Positions 22,469 through 33,682 of a DNA stretch of 64,000 nucleotides are shown here, one piece after another (position 1 is the first letter of the stretch; each line of letters opens with the position of its first letter). The stretch is taken from positions 40,692,855-40,756,854 of the forward strand of contig NC_016131.3 in assembly GCF_000005505.3 (NCBI RefSeq), written 5' to 3'. Source of the DNA: Brachypodium distachyon (lineage: Eukaryota > Streptophyta > Magnoliopsida > Poales > Poaceae). A model generated the notes under the pieces. It did no database searches, was not told the origin of the DNA, and was given only the letters and a program-made list of their open reading frames with translations. The translations under genes were made by a program, and so were the position numbers.

Positions 22469-25400
22469 TCAGTTCTTGGCCTTCAAGTAGACTACGATGA
22501 TTGGATACTTGGCCTTGGATTTCTGGAGATGTTTGGCAACCATGCTGGCATAGACCACGAACAGCTCGTCCAGAATGGCCTCGTCGAAGCCGAAGTGCTC
22601 TTTGATCAACGGCTCCACCACAGCCCTTATGCACTTGGCCACGTTCGCCCCGCTGCGGGCGCAATCCAACACCTCTGCATCGTCCGCGTCGTCGTCTTGG
22701 GGATCCCAGCTTGATTCGAAGAGTCCGATGTGTGTGATACCGAAGAGCCCACTCCCCTCGATCACGTCCTTCACTTCGTCCATGGATGGCGCGTAGAACG
22801 GAAGGTTGAAAGACACCAGCTTCTCCTTCTCCACGCGGCCCTGCCATGCATATATTACGAAAAAACACTTATTATTTGTTTGGCACATGTGGATTTCTTG
22901 GGAATTTTGGGGGTTGTACTTCTTTTGAATTAGAATTCTCTCAAAAACCAGTGAACTGCACATGCGGTTGTTTGTCCGTTCTTGCATGATCTAAATAATG
23001 TTCATATATATCAGCAACAAATCCTCGATGACATATGTGCATACCTTCCATACGAGAGATAGGAGAGCTTGGGCAAGCAAGTCCCACATGCTGCTAACCT
23101 CACCATGTAGCAGCATGTCGCCGCTCTTTCGGCCTAGAAACGTTAGCACCATATAGCCACCACACACAAGTTCTTTGAAGCGCAGTGTGAGGAACAAAGT
23201 CAAGTCCTTCTGGTACCCTTCTTGGTATAGTTTTATCACATCTGATGAGGTATTCTTCCCAATGTAGATGCTCTCTTCATTCAGGCAAGTACCCCTTGAA
23301 AGCTCATCAGGGACCTTCAATTCAGAAAGCAATTCATCAAGGGGACAATAATACACATATCGATATGATTATTATTTGACAAAATCAATACACACATCAG
23401 TATGCATATATACTCCGAATTTACTAAATAAAATTATTAACAAGACATCCTTGACAGCGACATCACATATAGATACTCATAGCAAAAAATTAATCTAAAT
23501 TTTTTCTTTTTGAAAAGGGGGACGTTTCCCCAACATATGCATCATCGATCGATTCACATAGACTTATATTACTGAAGTGTAAAAAAATCATATATATTCA
23601 ACTTCTTCTAATTTGTCCTCTCAGCGTGCTGCATCACCTTCAAAACTTTTTTCGTTTGACAGCGACATCACATTCACATGCTTCTGAAAGATTGATTGAG
23701 CCATGAGATGGGCTCCTCACCTAACAACAGTACAAGGCCCAATCTCGGAAAGGACAAAACAACGTTTGGACGCAGGGATGATGGTCTACCAGCTGCTGCT
23801 AATGCACTTCATCCCTTACTACGTAACGATGATTTACATTCTAAAATAAACGTAACGATGATTCCATTCTTTCCTTAAAACCTTGATGATTTCATTTGCT
23901 AAACAATTGCTAATGATGACATCTTCACCCTGTGAGTTCATCTCAACCCTCTGAGTTTTTTTAAATGCCACATTTGGTGACTGTTCTACCCAATTGTATA
24001 CACTGTTGCTTCAAAAAAAATTGTATACACTGTTTTCGTTTATGAACTGTTCTAGCTTTGTTCCAAGTTAAATTTCTTAAAACCTGACAAAATTTATTGA
24101 ACAATGTTCTAAAAATTTATAATTCAAAAGTTGAATGTTTACAATGTATACTTATGTGACTAATGGTACATTTTCTTATAACTTGGTCAAACTTCAAAAA
24201 AGTTGACTTAAAACAAGAGCTCTTTTACGGTACCCCAGATTTAATATGAGCCGTTTATTTGTCCTGATCTAGTGGTCAGTATTATATGGTACTCCATCCT
24301 TAATCCCACGGAGTACTAACACGAAAACACCGGAGTACCTCAAGTAGAAGGCCAAAATCGTAATTTCCGTGTGAAATTTGGTTTGTGATAAGCAAAACTT
24401 AATCACGGGACGGCTTTGGGGACGAGCGGCCGGTGGGCATCGTGAGATTGGTCCTAGGAGCGGTGAACGGCAGCATAGGTGGCTTGGCGATCAGCTGGAT
24501 CTTGGTCTTGAACTTCATCGACCCCTGCACCGAGCAAGACGATAGTCTCTTAATTGCGATCTCGAGCCCCCACTCAATTCAATTGGACTTGGCGGCTGGG
24601 GGCGGCGCTGCGCCGATTGCACGGCGACGGCTGGAGGCGTGCTGCGTCGATTGGACTGTGGCCAGAGGCGGTGCTGCGCCTCGTTTGCACGGAGGCGGCT
24701 CTGAGGCGGTGCTGCCTTGATTGGAAAGAGGGCAGGGCGATTTCGAGTGCACAGAGAAGTGTTGATCCGGCCGGCGCACGAGCAGACGAGATGACGACTG
24801 TTGATCGGTGCTGCGGCACGATCGGACTGGACGTACGAATGGATCGAGACGATAGGACGGAAAAGACCATATTATTTTCACAAATGACTTAAGTTACCCT
24901 TCGCTAATGAAGGGTTAGATATGTTTAGTACTCCAAGGTAAGTTTTTAAGTACCGAGGTACTGTAAAAAAGCTCTAAAACAAAACTAGAATCTGTTATAT
25001 TTAGGGTAATTAAGTTCCTAGTTCAGCCACGATGTTCTGATTATATATTATATAAGTAATCACAAACAAAAATCATGATTTATCACCTTGGAGCGCCACA
25101 TGAGGGAGTAGGACGAGTGGAAGAGGTGAACGCTCCGGCAAGGGAACAGCCTGGTGTAGAAAGACCCGGGCATCCCGGCCACGTAGTACATCGGCACTGC
25201 CGCCACCGTCGCCTTCTCAGCATTATTCTCGCCGGCCGCCGTGAGCTTCGTGGTCAGCTGATCCAGCGACCGGAAGACGAGGTTGAAGTCATTGCCCGGA
25301 AGGTCGTTGAGGAAGAACTGCGCCTCCACGGCATCACGCCCTGTTTCCCGGCTGTAATCGGAGATGGTGCCGATCACCTCCGAGACGAGCAGCAGCGTGT

Positions 25401-25674
25401 TGGGCCCCGACGAGCAGCCGAGGTCGGCGACGACCATGGTGCTTCCAGGTGGTAGTGAAGCGTAGAGCTGAACCACGGCGCTCTGGAGCACTGGCCTCGT
25501 CTCCAGCATGGCCTTCTCCTGCAGAGCAACAACACTTGGTTCGTAGGATCAATCAAAATATATGTAGAGACATGCGTAAATTAATTGAGCACAAGTTACT
25601 TGGAGCCTGGAATTCGTGGCGTAGCTGTTCTCTCCGTCGCCCCTGGCCATGTGAAGATCTTGCTCTACCTTCAT
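22469..25674 (-). CDS. SABATH-family SAM-dependent carboxyl methyltransferase, four exons
   Basis: Modelled exons (minus): 25600-25674, 25087-25518, 23045-23314 and 22469-22840. All junctions are phase 0 with GT-AG borders, giving 382 residues, the usual family length. The N-terminus (DLHMARGDGENSYATNSRLQ) carries the Tyr and Gln of the SAM/substrate pocket. ADLGCSSGPNTL is the SAM motif, FLNDLPGNDFN the acidic loop, and GSFYTRLFP follows. SSYSLMW holds the substrate-clamping Trp, preceded by Met as in salicylate-type enzymes, where many relatives have His. The C-terminus ends YLKAKN. The family methylates carboxyl groups of small acids (salicylate, benzoate, jasmonate, anthranilate, indole-acetate) in the cytosol to make volatile or transport forms. 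The substrate cannot be fixed from sequence alone. No stop or frameshift was seen. Introns lie at the positions usual for the family, and intron 2 carries a transposon. Confidence 0.92.
24217..24974. mobile_element. hAT-like non-autonomous element in intron 2
   Basis: Terminal inverted repeats start GAGCTCTTTTACGGTACC (left) and, inverted, GAGCTTTTTTACAGTACC (right). They are flanked by a perfect 8-bp direct repeat TAAAACAA (24209-24216 and 24975-24982). An 8-bp duplication points to the hAT superfamily. The 758-bp element has a GC-rich middle (about 24420-24860) unlike its AT-rich ends, possibly a captured fragment. No transposase is present. It makes up almost half of intron 2 of the methyltransferase gene. 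Confidence 0.8.
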
Positions 25675-25796
25675 TTTGATGTTTGCAACACACTCTCACA
25701 CTGTCTCTCACTTTGTCACACTGACAAGATACGCTTGCTCATGCAGATGCTGAGGCTTTTCTTGCATGAAGGACCCTCTTTTAAAGGCGGTACATG

Positions 25797-25802
25797 TATA
25801 TA
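25797..25802 (-). promoter_or_regulatory. Candidate TATA box of the methyltransferase gene
   Basis: The minus strand reads CTCATATATACATG, about 123 bp upstream of the modelled start codon. A second weaker candidate (TTTAAAAG) is near 25779-25786. The transcription start is not visible. Confidence 0.35.
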
Positions 25803-25891
25803 TGAGAAAATCAGCGGTGAACCGGAGGATGGGCGCACCCAAAATTTGAGAGCGGTACATGCGCTGGACTAGTTGTATTCGTTATAATATA

Positions 25892-25963
25892 CTCCCTCCA
25901 ATCCAAAATAAATGTATCAGTTTTGAACTAAATCTAGTTCAAAATTGCGACACTTATTTTGAT
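25892..25963. mobile_element. Truncated Stowaway-like MITE
   Basis: It begins CTCCCTCC after a TA (25890-25891) and shows the typical AAATAAATGT... and inverted GACACTTATTTTGA halves around a short loop. The expected final GGGAGGGAGTA end is missing, so the right end is cut off. It lies about 220 bp upstream of the methyltransferase start. Confidence 0.6.
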
Positions 25964-25974
25964 TACCTGTTTTC

Positions 25975-26331
25975 AGAAATACCACCTGACAGCTGTGTAC
26001 CGTAAATTCATATCTCAATTAATGCCATGTTCCCTATCCTGCAGTTCAAAATTCACATGTCATAAACTAAGGGAATAACACCAGGCCACCGCGGTGCGAT
26101 ACCACCTCGTATTGATGCTTAGAAATTTTCTTAACGCACCGATTTTGTAGCGTTGTACTTTGTCCAAAAAAATAAACGGGACCCATACCGAACCTTTAGC
26201 ACATACTTCGTGAGATGAATCGCTACAGTTTAGAACAAATATGATTATTGCATTCATTGGAACATTTGTGCATTAGAGCACCTAGCTGCTCCGGTTTCAA
26301 TGAATTTTTCATCTGGCACGGCTGGGCAATG
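25975..26331. other. Spacer, nothing recognised
   Basis: No element terminus or coding signal could be assigned. Confidence 0.4.
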
Positions 26332-26579
26332 GAGGGCATCCCTAGTGCTTTGTCATCTTTGCCTAATGATGATCTTGCTGTTCAAGACAAAATCAATGAT
26401 TTACGCATTGGACCAATTACACGAGCACGTGGCAAGTTATTAGAACAACAGGTGAACTCACTCCTAACTGCACCTAATGTTTATATTGATGAGAATTTTA
26501 TACTTCCTAAGTCTTTGTAACTTTGTGTAATCAGGTTTGAGTCTGAGACAACCTTGGAGCGTGGAGGAGAGGAGGCCGC
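26332..26579 (+). pseudogene. Pol-end remnant of a second V copy, left of the 5' LTR
   Basis: About 250 bp match the pol end and polypurine region of V at 28805-29051, including the TRAR-type C-terminal coding stretch. They sit where flanking DNA would be expected, left of the V 5' LTR. This mirrors the W arrangement. Confidence 0.75.
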
Positions 26580-27266
26580 GTGCCAGGATCATCATGTGCT
26601 GTTATCCAACATCAAGATATATGTGAGGGAGGAGAGGGAGGCAGGCGCACCACAAATAAGATGGAGGATACAAAACGCTAGAAAAGCAACTTGTGTTCAA
26701 GGGGCAGCCAACGGCAAGAATGATCCACCCACCACAAGTTGAGTACGAGTATGAGGCGCACCAGGACAGCCTACAACGAGCCCGACACGTCTAAGTGGCG
26801 CCCGGACCTGCGAGTCCTTGTTTAAGCCAAGTCCTATTCAGATTGCTTGCGTGAGTTTGAGTCGAACCTAGTTTGAGTCTGAGTCTGAGTCCGTTTGTGT
26901 GTTTGGGCTGCCCCTAGCCTATATATACAAGGGGTACGCCTAGTGTTAGGGTTAGACCACGTTTTAACTATTTTCGAGAGTCTTGTTGATTGCGAGAAGC
27001 ATTCATCTGAAATCCTATACACCATATTCGTTTCGGTAGGGTGTTTGTTATCTACTGAAATTTCGAGCGTTATCTGTCGTTCCGCTTGGAATTGGAAGAT
27101 TGCGAAATCGCTTGTGGTCGGCCGACTACTGCGCAAGTGTGTGGTGTTGTGAATTTCCATTAGGTCGCAAGTTCGTCGTGCGGCGACGGGTGAACTGCCG
27201 GAAGATTTGTAGAATCATACAAGTTATCCACGTTGCTCTCTGAGAAAATCGGGCCATCCCTTATCA
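26580..27266 (+). repeat. 5' LTR of gypsy element V
   Basis: Proposed from TG at 26580, after a purine-rich GGAGGAGAGGAGG run, to CA at 27266. It matches 29052-29737 at high identity and has a TATA-like CTATATATAC near 26920. The left edge is less certain than the right because the pol-end remnant extends the similarity. Confidence 0.72.
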
Positions 27267-27285
27267 TCTTTGCATCAGAGCCAGG
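27267..27285 (+). other. Primer binding site of V
   Basis: TTGCATCAGAGCCAGGTT directly follows the 5' LTR and is one substitution-rich step from TGGTATCAGAGCCAGG, the initiator tRNA-Met site. Confidence 0.6.
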
Positions 27286-27289
27286 TTCT

Positions 27290-29002
27290 TCCCTTGTTAT
27301 ATGCTCTTGTTCGTGTTTTTGAGATTTGGCAATATTATTTATGGCCTAAAGAGTTCATTATACATTCTGATCATGAGGCTTTAAAGTATTTGGAGGGCCA
27401 ATCTAAGTTGAACCAACGACATGCTAAGTGGGTGAAATTTATTAAATATTTTCCTTACATTATTAAGCATAAAAAGGGTAAAGAAAACGTGGTTGCTGAT
27501 GCTCTTTCTAGGAAAGTTGTGCTTTAGAATCAATTGGATGTTAAAGTTCTTGGATTAGAGAGTTTACGTGATTTATATACTTCTGATCATGACTTTGCTG
27601 TACCTTATAATCTTTGTAAAGACGGGAAATGATGGGATAAGTTTCACATACATGATGGGTTTTTGTTTCGAGCTAACAAACTTTATGTACCCGAGTCGTC
27701 CATGCTTTGTTGTTGCTGTAGGAATCGCATGCCGGCAGCTTGATGGGTCACTTTGGACGTGAAAAGACTTTGGTTATGCTTAATGAGAATTTTTATTGGC
27801 CAAAGATGAGGCGTGATGTGGACAGGTTTGTCAAAAGGTGTATTACTTGTCATAAGACCAAGTCCAAGCTGAAGCCTCACGGTTTGTATACTCCTCTTAC
27901 TACCCCTAGTGTTCCATGGGAAGATATTAGCATGGTTTTTGTGTTGGGATTGCCTAGGACTAGGAGAGGACTTGATTCTATATTTGTGGTAGTGGATCGT
28001 TTTTCTAAGATGGCGCATTTTATTTTCTGCCACAAGAGCGACGATGCGTCGCATATTGCTAATCTGTTTTTCAGGAAAATCGTGAGATTACATGGCATAC
28101 CAAGGACGATTGTTTCTGATCGTGACGTGGAGTTCATGAGCTACTTTTGGAAGATGCTTTGGGGAAATCTTGGAATGAGGCTGCTGTTCAGCACTACTTG
28201 TCATCCCCAAACCGATGGCCAAACGGAGGTGGTGAATCGCACGCTTTCAACATTGCTGCGATCAATGATCAAGAAGAACCCGCGTGCATGGGAGGAGTGT
28301 TTGCCGCATGTGGAATTTGCATATAACAGGGCGGTACATTCGACAACGCAGCTTTGTCCGTTTGAGGTGGTATATGCTTTCAAACCCATTACGCCACTTG
28401 ATTTGGTGCCACTTCCAAGTCAAGAGTGTGTGAATATGGAGGCGTCCAAGCGTGCTGATTTTGTTCGGAAGATACATGGGAAGACTAAAGAAGCAATAGA
28501 GAATAAGGGCAAGTACAATGCTGCACGTGTCAATACAAAGCGAAAAGAAGTGCTCTTTCAACCCGGCGATCCGGTATGGTTTCATTTTCGCAAGGATAGA
28601 TTTCCTGAACAACATAAGTCAAAATTGCTGCCACGCGGAGATGGACCATACAAGGTGCTTGCCAAGATCAATGATCATGCTTACAAGATATATCTTCCAA
28701 CTGATAAGTTTGGCGTGAGTAATTCGTTCAACGTTGCTGATTTGACGCCATATGATGCAGAAAACCTTGCGGCGTCGACCTCGACGCCTTTTGAAAACGG
28801 GGAGCATGATGAGGGCATCCCTAGTCCTTTGTCATCTTTGCCTAATGATGATCTTGTTGTTCAAGATAAACCCAATGATCTACGCATTGGACCAATTACA
28901 CGAGCACGTGCCAAGTTATTAGAACAACAGGTGAACTCACTGCACCTAATGTTTATATTGATGAGAATTTTATACTTCCTATGTCTTTGTATCTTTGTGT
29001 AA
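27290..29002 (+). pseudogene. RNase H-integrase remnant of gypsy element V
   Basis: The primer site runs straight into the RNase H C-terminal part ([15 protein letters not shown]... to ADALSRK), so gag, protease and RT are deleted (several kb). After a stop near 27525 and frame changes to about 27740, a long frame (27740-29002) holds the integrase. It has Cys pair CITC, the core with second Asp in IVSDRD and Glu in DGQTEVVNR, and the C-terminal TRARAK stretch. The first catalytic Asp, in the family's SMDF motif, is Val here (SMVFV). The integrase would be inactive even if expressed. Confidence 0.85.
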
Positions 29003-29051
29003 TCAGGTTTGAGGCTGAGGCAACCGTGGAGCGTGGAGGAGAGGAGGCCGC

Positions 29052-29737
29052 GTGCCTGGATCATCATGTGGTGTTATCCAACATCAAGATATGTGCGAGG
29101 GAGGAGAGGGAGATAGGCACACCACAAATGAAGATGGAGGATACAAAACACTAGAAGAGCAACTTGTGTTCAATGGGCAGCCAACGACAAGAATGATCGG
29201 CCCACCACAAGTTGAGTACGAGTATGAGGCACGTCAGGACAGCCTACGACGAGCCCGACACATCTAAGGGGCGCCCGGACTTGCGAGTCCTTATTTAAGC
29301 CAAGTCCTATTCGGATTGCTTGTATGAGTTTGAGTCGAACCTAGTTTGAGTCTGAGTCTGAGTCCGTTTGTGTGTTTAGGCTGCCCCTAGCCTATATATA
29401 CAAGGGGTACGCTTAGTGTTAGAGTTAGACCACGGTTTAGGTATTTTCGAGAGTCTTGTTGATTGCGAGAAGCATTCATCTGAAATCCTATACACCATAT
29501 TCGTTTCGATAGGGTGTTTGTTATCTACTGAAATTTCGAGCGTAATTTGTCGTTCCGCTGAGAATTGAAATTGCGAAACCGCTTGTGGTCGGCGGACTAC
29601 TGCGCAAGTGTGTGGTGTTGCGAATTTCCATTGGGTTGCAAGTTCATCGTGCGGCGACGGATGAACAGCCGGAAGATTTGTAGAATCATACAAGTTATCC
29701 ACGTTACTCTCTGAGAAGATCGGGCCATCCCTTATCA
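29052..29737 (+). repeat. 3' LTR of gypsy element V
   Basis: This is a near-identical partner of 26580-27266. It ends TTATCA at 29737, where similarity stops. No target duplication can be tested because the left flank is element sequence. Confidence 0.75.
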
Positions 29738-31115
29738 GCATCAGTGCCAAATGATGAAAAGTGAAACTGGCACGGGCATTTGGCCGACATTGTGGAGGCC
29801 TAAGACATCTAATTAATTAGAATTGTGCTCTCAGATTGTTTTCCTTTAATTTTCAATTCTAAAGTATATGGGATTTTGAATATTTCACAAACAGTGGACA
29901 TATCAGAAACTATATATTTCATATATCAAACTTTATAAATTAAAAAAGTCAATATTATTATACTCAAATATTAACGATTTCTACAAAATGTAATGTTTAG
30001 AACATCTTTTGTTGCGGATATTCACGATGTAAAGATACTCCTAAATTTTGCATATCAAAATATTTCTCAAGAGTGACGAATTCCATAGCCCTTACTTTCA
30101 CTTTTGTGACCCAATTTACTCCACTAGTGGAATTTCTACTAAATCAAACTTGTGACAAATTACCGCATTTAGTTACTTGATTTAGTTATCCATATGACGT
30201 GCACTGAATCCATACTCAGTCCCCCTGCACATGCGTCGAGATTCCATATACTTCTGACACAACCGTTTGAAGATGGTTGTATGGGATATGTAGTCAATAT
30301 AAATAAGTGAAATGCTAGTAACGAGATTTACAATACATGATTATTTTTCCGGCTCAGTTCTTTCGCAGGCTATGGGATATATACATGTTGGTATTTTGTA
30401 ACCTTGTAAATTGGGTACTCTTCGAGACTATTCGATAAGTGACAAATCAGGAAGTGTGCATCATCAATGTACAGATCAGGAGACTCCAATTTTTTCCTAA
30501 AAAAATATATCTGATATTGCACCGGACATGATTCCGCTTCGTCTTGCCTATTATTTGTACTATTGCAATCAAGATGCAATAAGATGCATTTTCTACTCGC
30601 CGACATAAGTGATCTGTGTCCTAGCCGATATTCGATCTGATGGTGCCTTACCGAGGGAGAGAATATTCACTGCTAATTAGAGCGAAGCTAAAGCAGTATG
30701 GCCGATGACTGTCGACGAGATAGGGATATGATCCAAAGCGAATACTGCCGAAGATATACCTGGCATAGATAGGATTCTAAACGAGAAAAAGAATATTTGC
30801 TGCAGATCGTATGTGTATCAGTGTATATGTACACGTGAAATGTCCGATTACAAGTGGACAAGATTACTCCACGTCTCCAGGAGGAGCACTGTATTGTTTC
30901 CTTTCGTTCCTCTTGCGGCTGTAAAAATGGATTGGCAGGTGGTGGAAGGATGTGGGTCTTGCATGTGCGGTGTGTGGCCGCGTATGGGTACCATAAAAAC
31001 GTCCAAAAAAAGGACGGCGCATAATAAAGCACCTAACATTAAGGGCATAAATGGGATATGGTATAGTGCTGCATGCAAATAAATTCAGAAGCCAACAACT
31101 CAATATTTTTGTAGC
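29738..31115. other. AT-rich spacer, no gene recognised
   Basis: No convincing coding region or complete element was found; short frames here lack any recognisable domain. Confidence 0.45.
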
Positions 31116-31118
31116 TTA

Positions 31119-31917
31119 GGGCAACTCCAGCCGGCCGATCCAAACGGACCACTTTTTGCGTCCGTTTTGGTCTGTATGGGTCGCGGGACGGACAGAAAAA
31201 GGGCCCAGTCCGGCCTTCGCCCGTTTGGGTCGGGCCGCGCGTCCAGCAGTGCCATCCATTTGTGGCCGATACACCAAAAAGTAGAACAAACTTACAACAC
31301 CAGATGATACAAAGCATATGTTCGGCGTTAAAACAAACGTTCTGAATTATTGCAAATCATCCAAGATACAAACCATATGTTTAGAATTATTACAAATCAT
31401 TCAACACAAATAATGCAAGTAAACAAATATAGTCCAAACAATTAGGTCTCGTTGTCGGAGTGCTCATCGGACGAGGTGTCGAGGAAGTAGTTGAATAAGA
31501 ACTCACCGTCGCTGTCGACCTTGGCGGGCGTCGCCAAGTTCAACTCGGGCACGGCAGCGGCGGCGAGCAGAAGGCCGCCGGGAGAACTCAGTTGTGCCGG
31601 CGGGGGAGACTGGCGAGACAGGCGAAGGCGACGGCGGCAGGGGGATGAGGGCAGGAGTCGCGGTGTGGAGATGGACATTGGGGAGGCGACGACCTTGTGT
31701 TGGGTGGCTGACGGGGGGGTCCCTAGGACGCGAAGGCACTCCGCGCGCGGTCCGGATCGACGCAAACCTGGCCCAAATTTGGGACGGATATGGGTCCAAC
31801 CGGACCAGAAACCGCACAGACGCACAAATGGGTCGCCCCGTTGGGGGACATGTTTTGTCCGTTTCGGTCCAACCGGACCGCGCAGGCCCAAATGAGTCGC
31901 CCTGACGAAGATGTGAT
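31119..31917 (-). mobile_element. Second Harbinger-like element with a transposase-start remnant
   Basis: The left end GGGCAACTCCAGCCGGCCGA after TTA (31116-31118) matches the ends of 14654-15836. The right end is a decayed version (inverted TCACATCTTCGTCAGGGCGAC) without a clean TTA. A minus-strand frame at 31442-31891 ends with an acidic stretch (NYFLDTSSDEHSDNET) resembling the N-terminal region of grass Harbinger-type nucleases, fused out of context to terminal-repeat DNA. It is non-autonomous. Confidence 0.62.
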
Positions 31918-31929
31918 TTCGACAATGTC

Positions 31930-32307
31930 CATATTGATGAACTTGTATCTAGGAAAGATTTCGAGTGTGTGACCTACGTCCTGCTTGTCGGATCTGTATT
32001 GCTGAGTCGATTACAATCAGGTGCCGCAGAGTCTAGATGCACAGAGTCGATGAGTGCTTCTAGGCGACTTCTATCTAAGTTGGGAGTGTCCTCTTGGCTC
32101 CCCCTCCTGGTCCTTTATATATGCAGGACCCAGGTCTAAGATAGAGTCCAAGTTGGTTACAATGAGTAATATACTCTAATTAATCTTCCTTATCTTGAGC
32201 CGCAAGATTTGGCATGTAGACTCTTGGGGTCGTAGTCCTTGTGAGCCCCCAGCTGGGCTATACCGGGTATACTCGAGTCGAGTATGTGGTTAGTCATAAC
32301 CACGTCA
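31930..32307 (-). repeat. 3' LTR fragment of Tat-like element U (copy 1)
   Basis: The right edge is CA at 32307 (ACCACGTCA). It is followed by GTAGCCCCCAAG, which inverted gives a purine run (CTTGGGGGCTAC) just before TG on the minus strand, as expected for a polypurine tract and 3' LTR of a minus-sense element. It shares the CCTACGTCCTGCTTGTC motif with the R LTR (40528). The left part is missing next to the Harbinger-like element. Confidence 0.62.
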
Positions 32308-33682
32308 GTAGCCCCCAAGTGCTTAGTTGAGTCGAAGACTTGACTAGGGACTTTTCCCGTAAAGAATGAACTCATTTTGCTGTTTGAGCCAGTTGCATGG
32401 TGTTGCAGACTTGGAGTTTCATCGATTCGTACTTCGAATGAGCAGTATTTCGACTCAGTGAATGCCTGAGAAGATGCTTTAGTGTTTGACTGTTAAATAA
32501 CAGTTCTACAATATGATTTTGATAGCGGATAAATGCAATGAGTAGGGATCATAGGGATATGCTTAATGTGCCCAGATACTCGAGACGAGCAAATACAACA
32601 CTAGCTTTCATCAGAATTCAAGTCCCTGGGCTCGAACCTGGCAACTGGCGACTTTCAACTTAGCTTGCTGGGGTCTTATAGAGTCGAATTCCAGTTTTTG
32701 AAGTACTCGACTCGTTCGTCAAGATTGTGTACACTGGAAATACGTAGCTGGTACGTTTCTAGGCCCTATAGGAAGCCTACGGGTCTTATCTTCGTGTAAT
32801 GAACATGGCTGTAGGGAGCGACCCTTAAATGAAAATTATTTCTGGAGGGATGCAGTCGATGCATATCCAGGCCTAAATTTATTTTAGGGCTTACCTTCAT
32901 ACAATGAGTATGGATTCGATTGAAATAGCGTAGCTGGTACGATTCCAGGCCTGATAGAGAACTTTCGGGTCTTATCTTCATGCAATGAGCATGGTTTGCT
33001 GAAATAACGCAGTTGCTACGATTTCAGACTCGATGGAACGATCCATGAGACTTATCTTCATGCAATGAGCATGGATTTACTAGAGCAACGCAGCTGGTGC
33101 GGCTCCAGGCTCTTTGGACAAAATCCGAGAGACTTACTGTTATGCGAATGAGCATAAACAACCGAGGTGACGCAGCTGGTGCAACTCAATTGAGTCGACT
33201 ATATGATCTCGACTGTTTTGTGTCAGGGTCATTACCCTGCTTTACTGTTGTAAGTAAAGAGCAAACAATAGCCGACTATATGAAGTTCTGTTGGAGGTGA
33301 AGAGCCGTTTGGTCAGCCGATGTGACTGGGTGCACAGCCTAGCCTGACAGCTACGCACACTGTAGGCGTGCGTCAGTGGAGAAATGATCACACTTCGCGC
33401 AGTAAACGAGACACAATGATGATCTCATTGGTTCTCGCGCCCACGAAGTAAGCAGTTATTTTCATCCTTGCCGTTTCATATTCCGGGTGATGTGGAACAT
33501 GTGGTCATGAACGACATCGTGCGTCCTGGATTTTTTGCCAAAGTGAGAATAAAAATGGAGGTTGGGTAAATTAGTTTAACCCTTCTTCCTTCCCGCAACC
33601 AGAGCTCAGATGCCCTAGGTTCTAGCTTCCATAGCCAAAAACCTTTGTGTTCCCTGACAAGAACATCTTTCGACACAGTAAA
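32308..33682 (+). other. U copy 1 leader region of the antisense ORF
   Basis: Non-coding DNA between the polypurine tract and the antisense ORF. It includes the tandem repeat 32740-33190 and an AT-rich AATAAAAATGG near 33547, at the position of the TATA box in U copy 2. Confidence 0.6.
32740..33190. repeat. Tandem repeat, about 80-bp units (U copy 1)
   Basis: Five degenerate units each contain AATGAGCATGG-like cores at 32798, 32903, 32984, 33064 and 33147 (spacings 105, 81, 80, 83). Each ends with a GACGCAGCTGGTGCG-like stretch. The same array with the same spacings is in U copy 2 (57060-57520). Confidence 0.85.

Noticed and set aside
24433..24892. Frames of about 100 codons in the hAT-like element
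   Set aside because: They overlap on both strands without a domain. At most they reflect a captured fragment, noted as a finding.
30370..31317. Clustered short frames between 30.3 and 31.3 kb
   Set aside because: They overlap in several frames on both strands and have no domain, no conserved start and no splice context.
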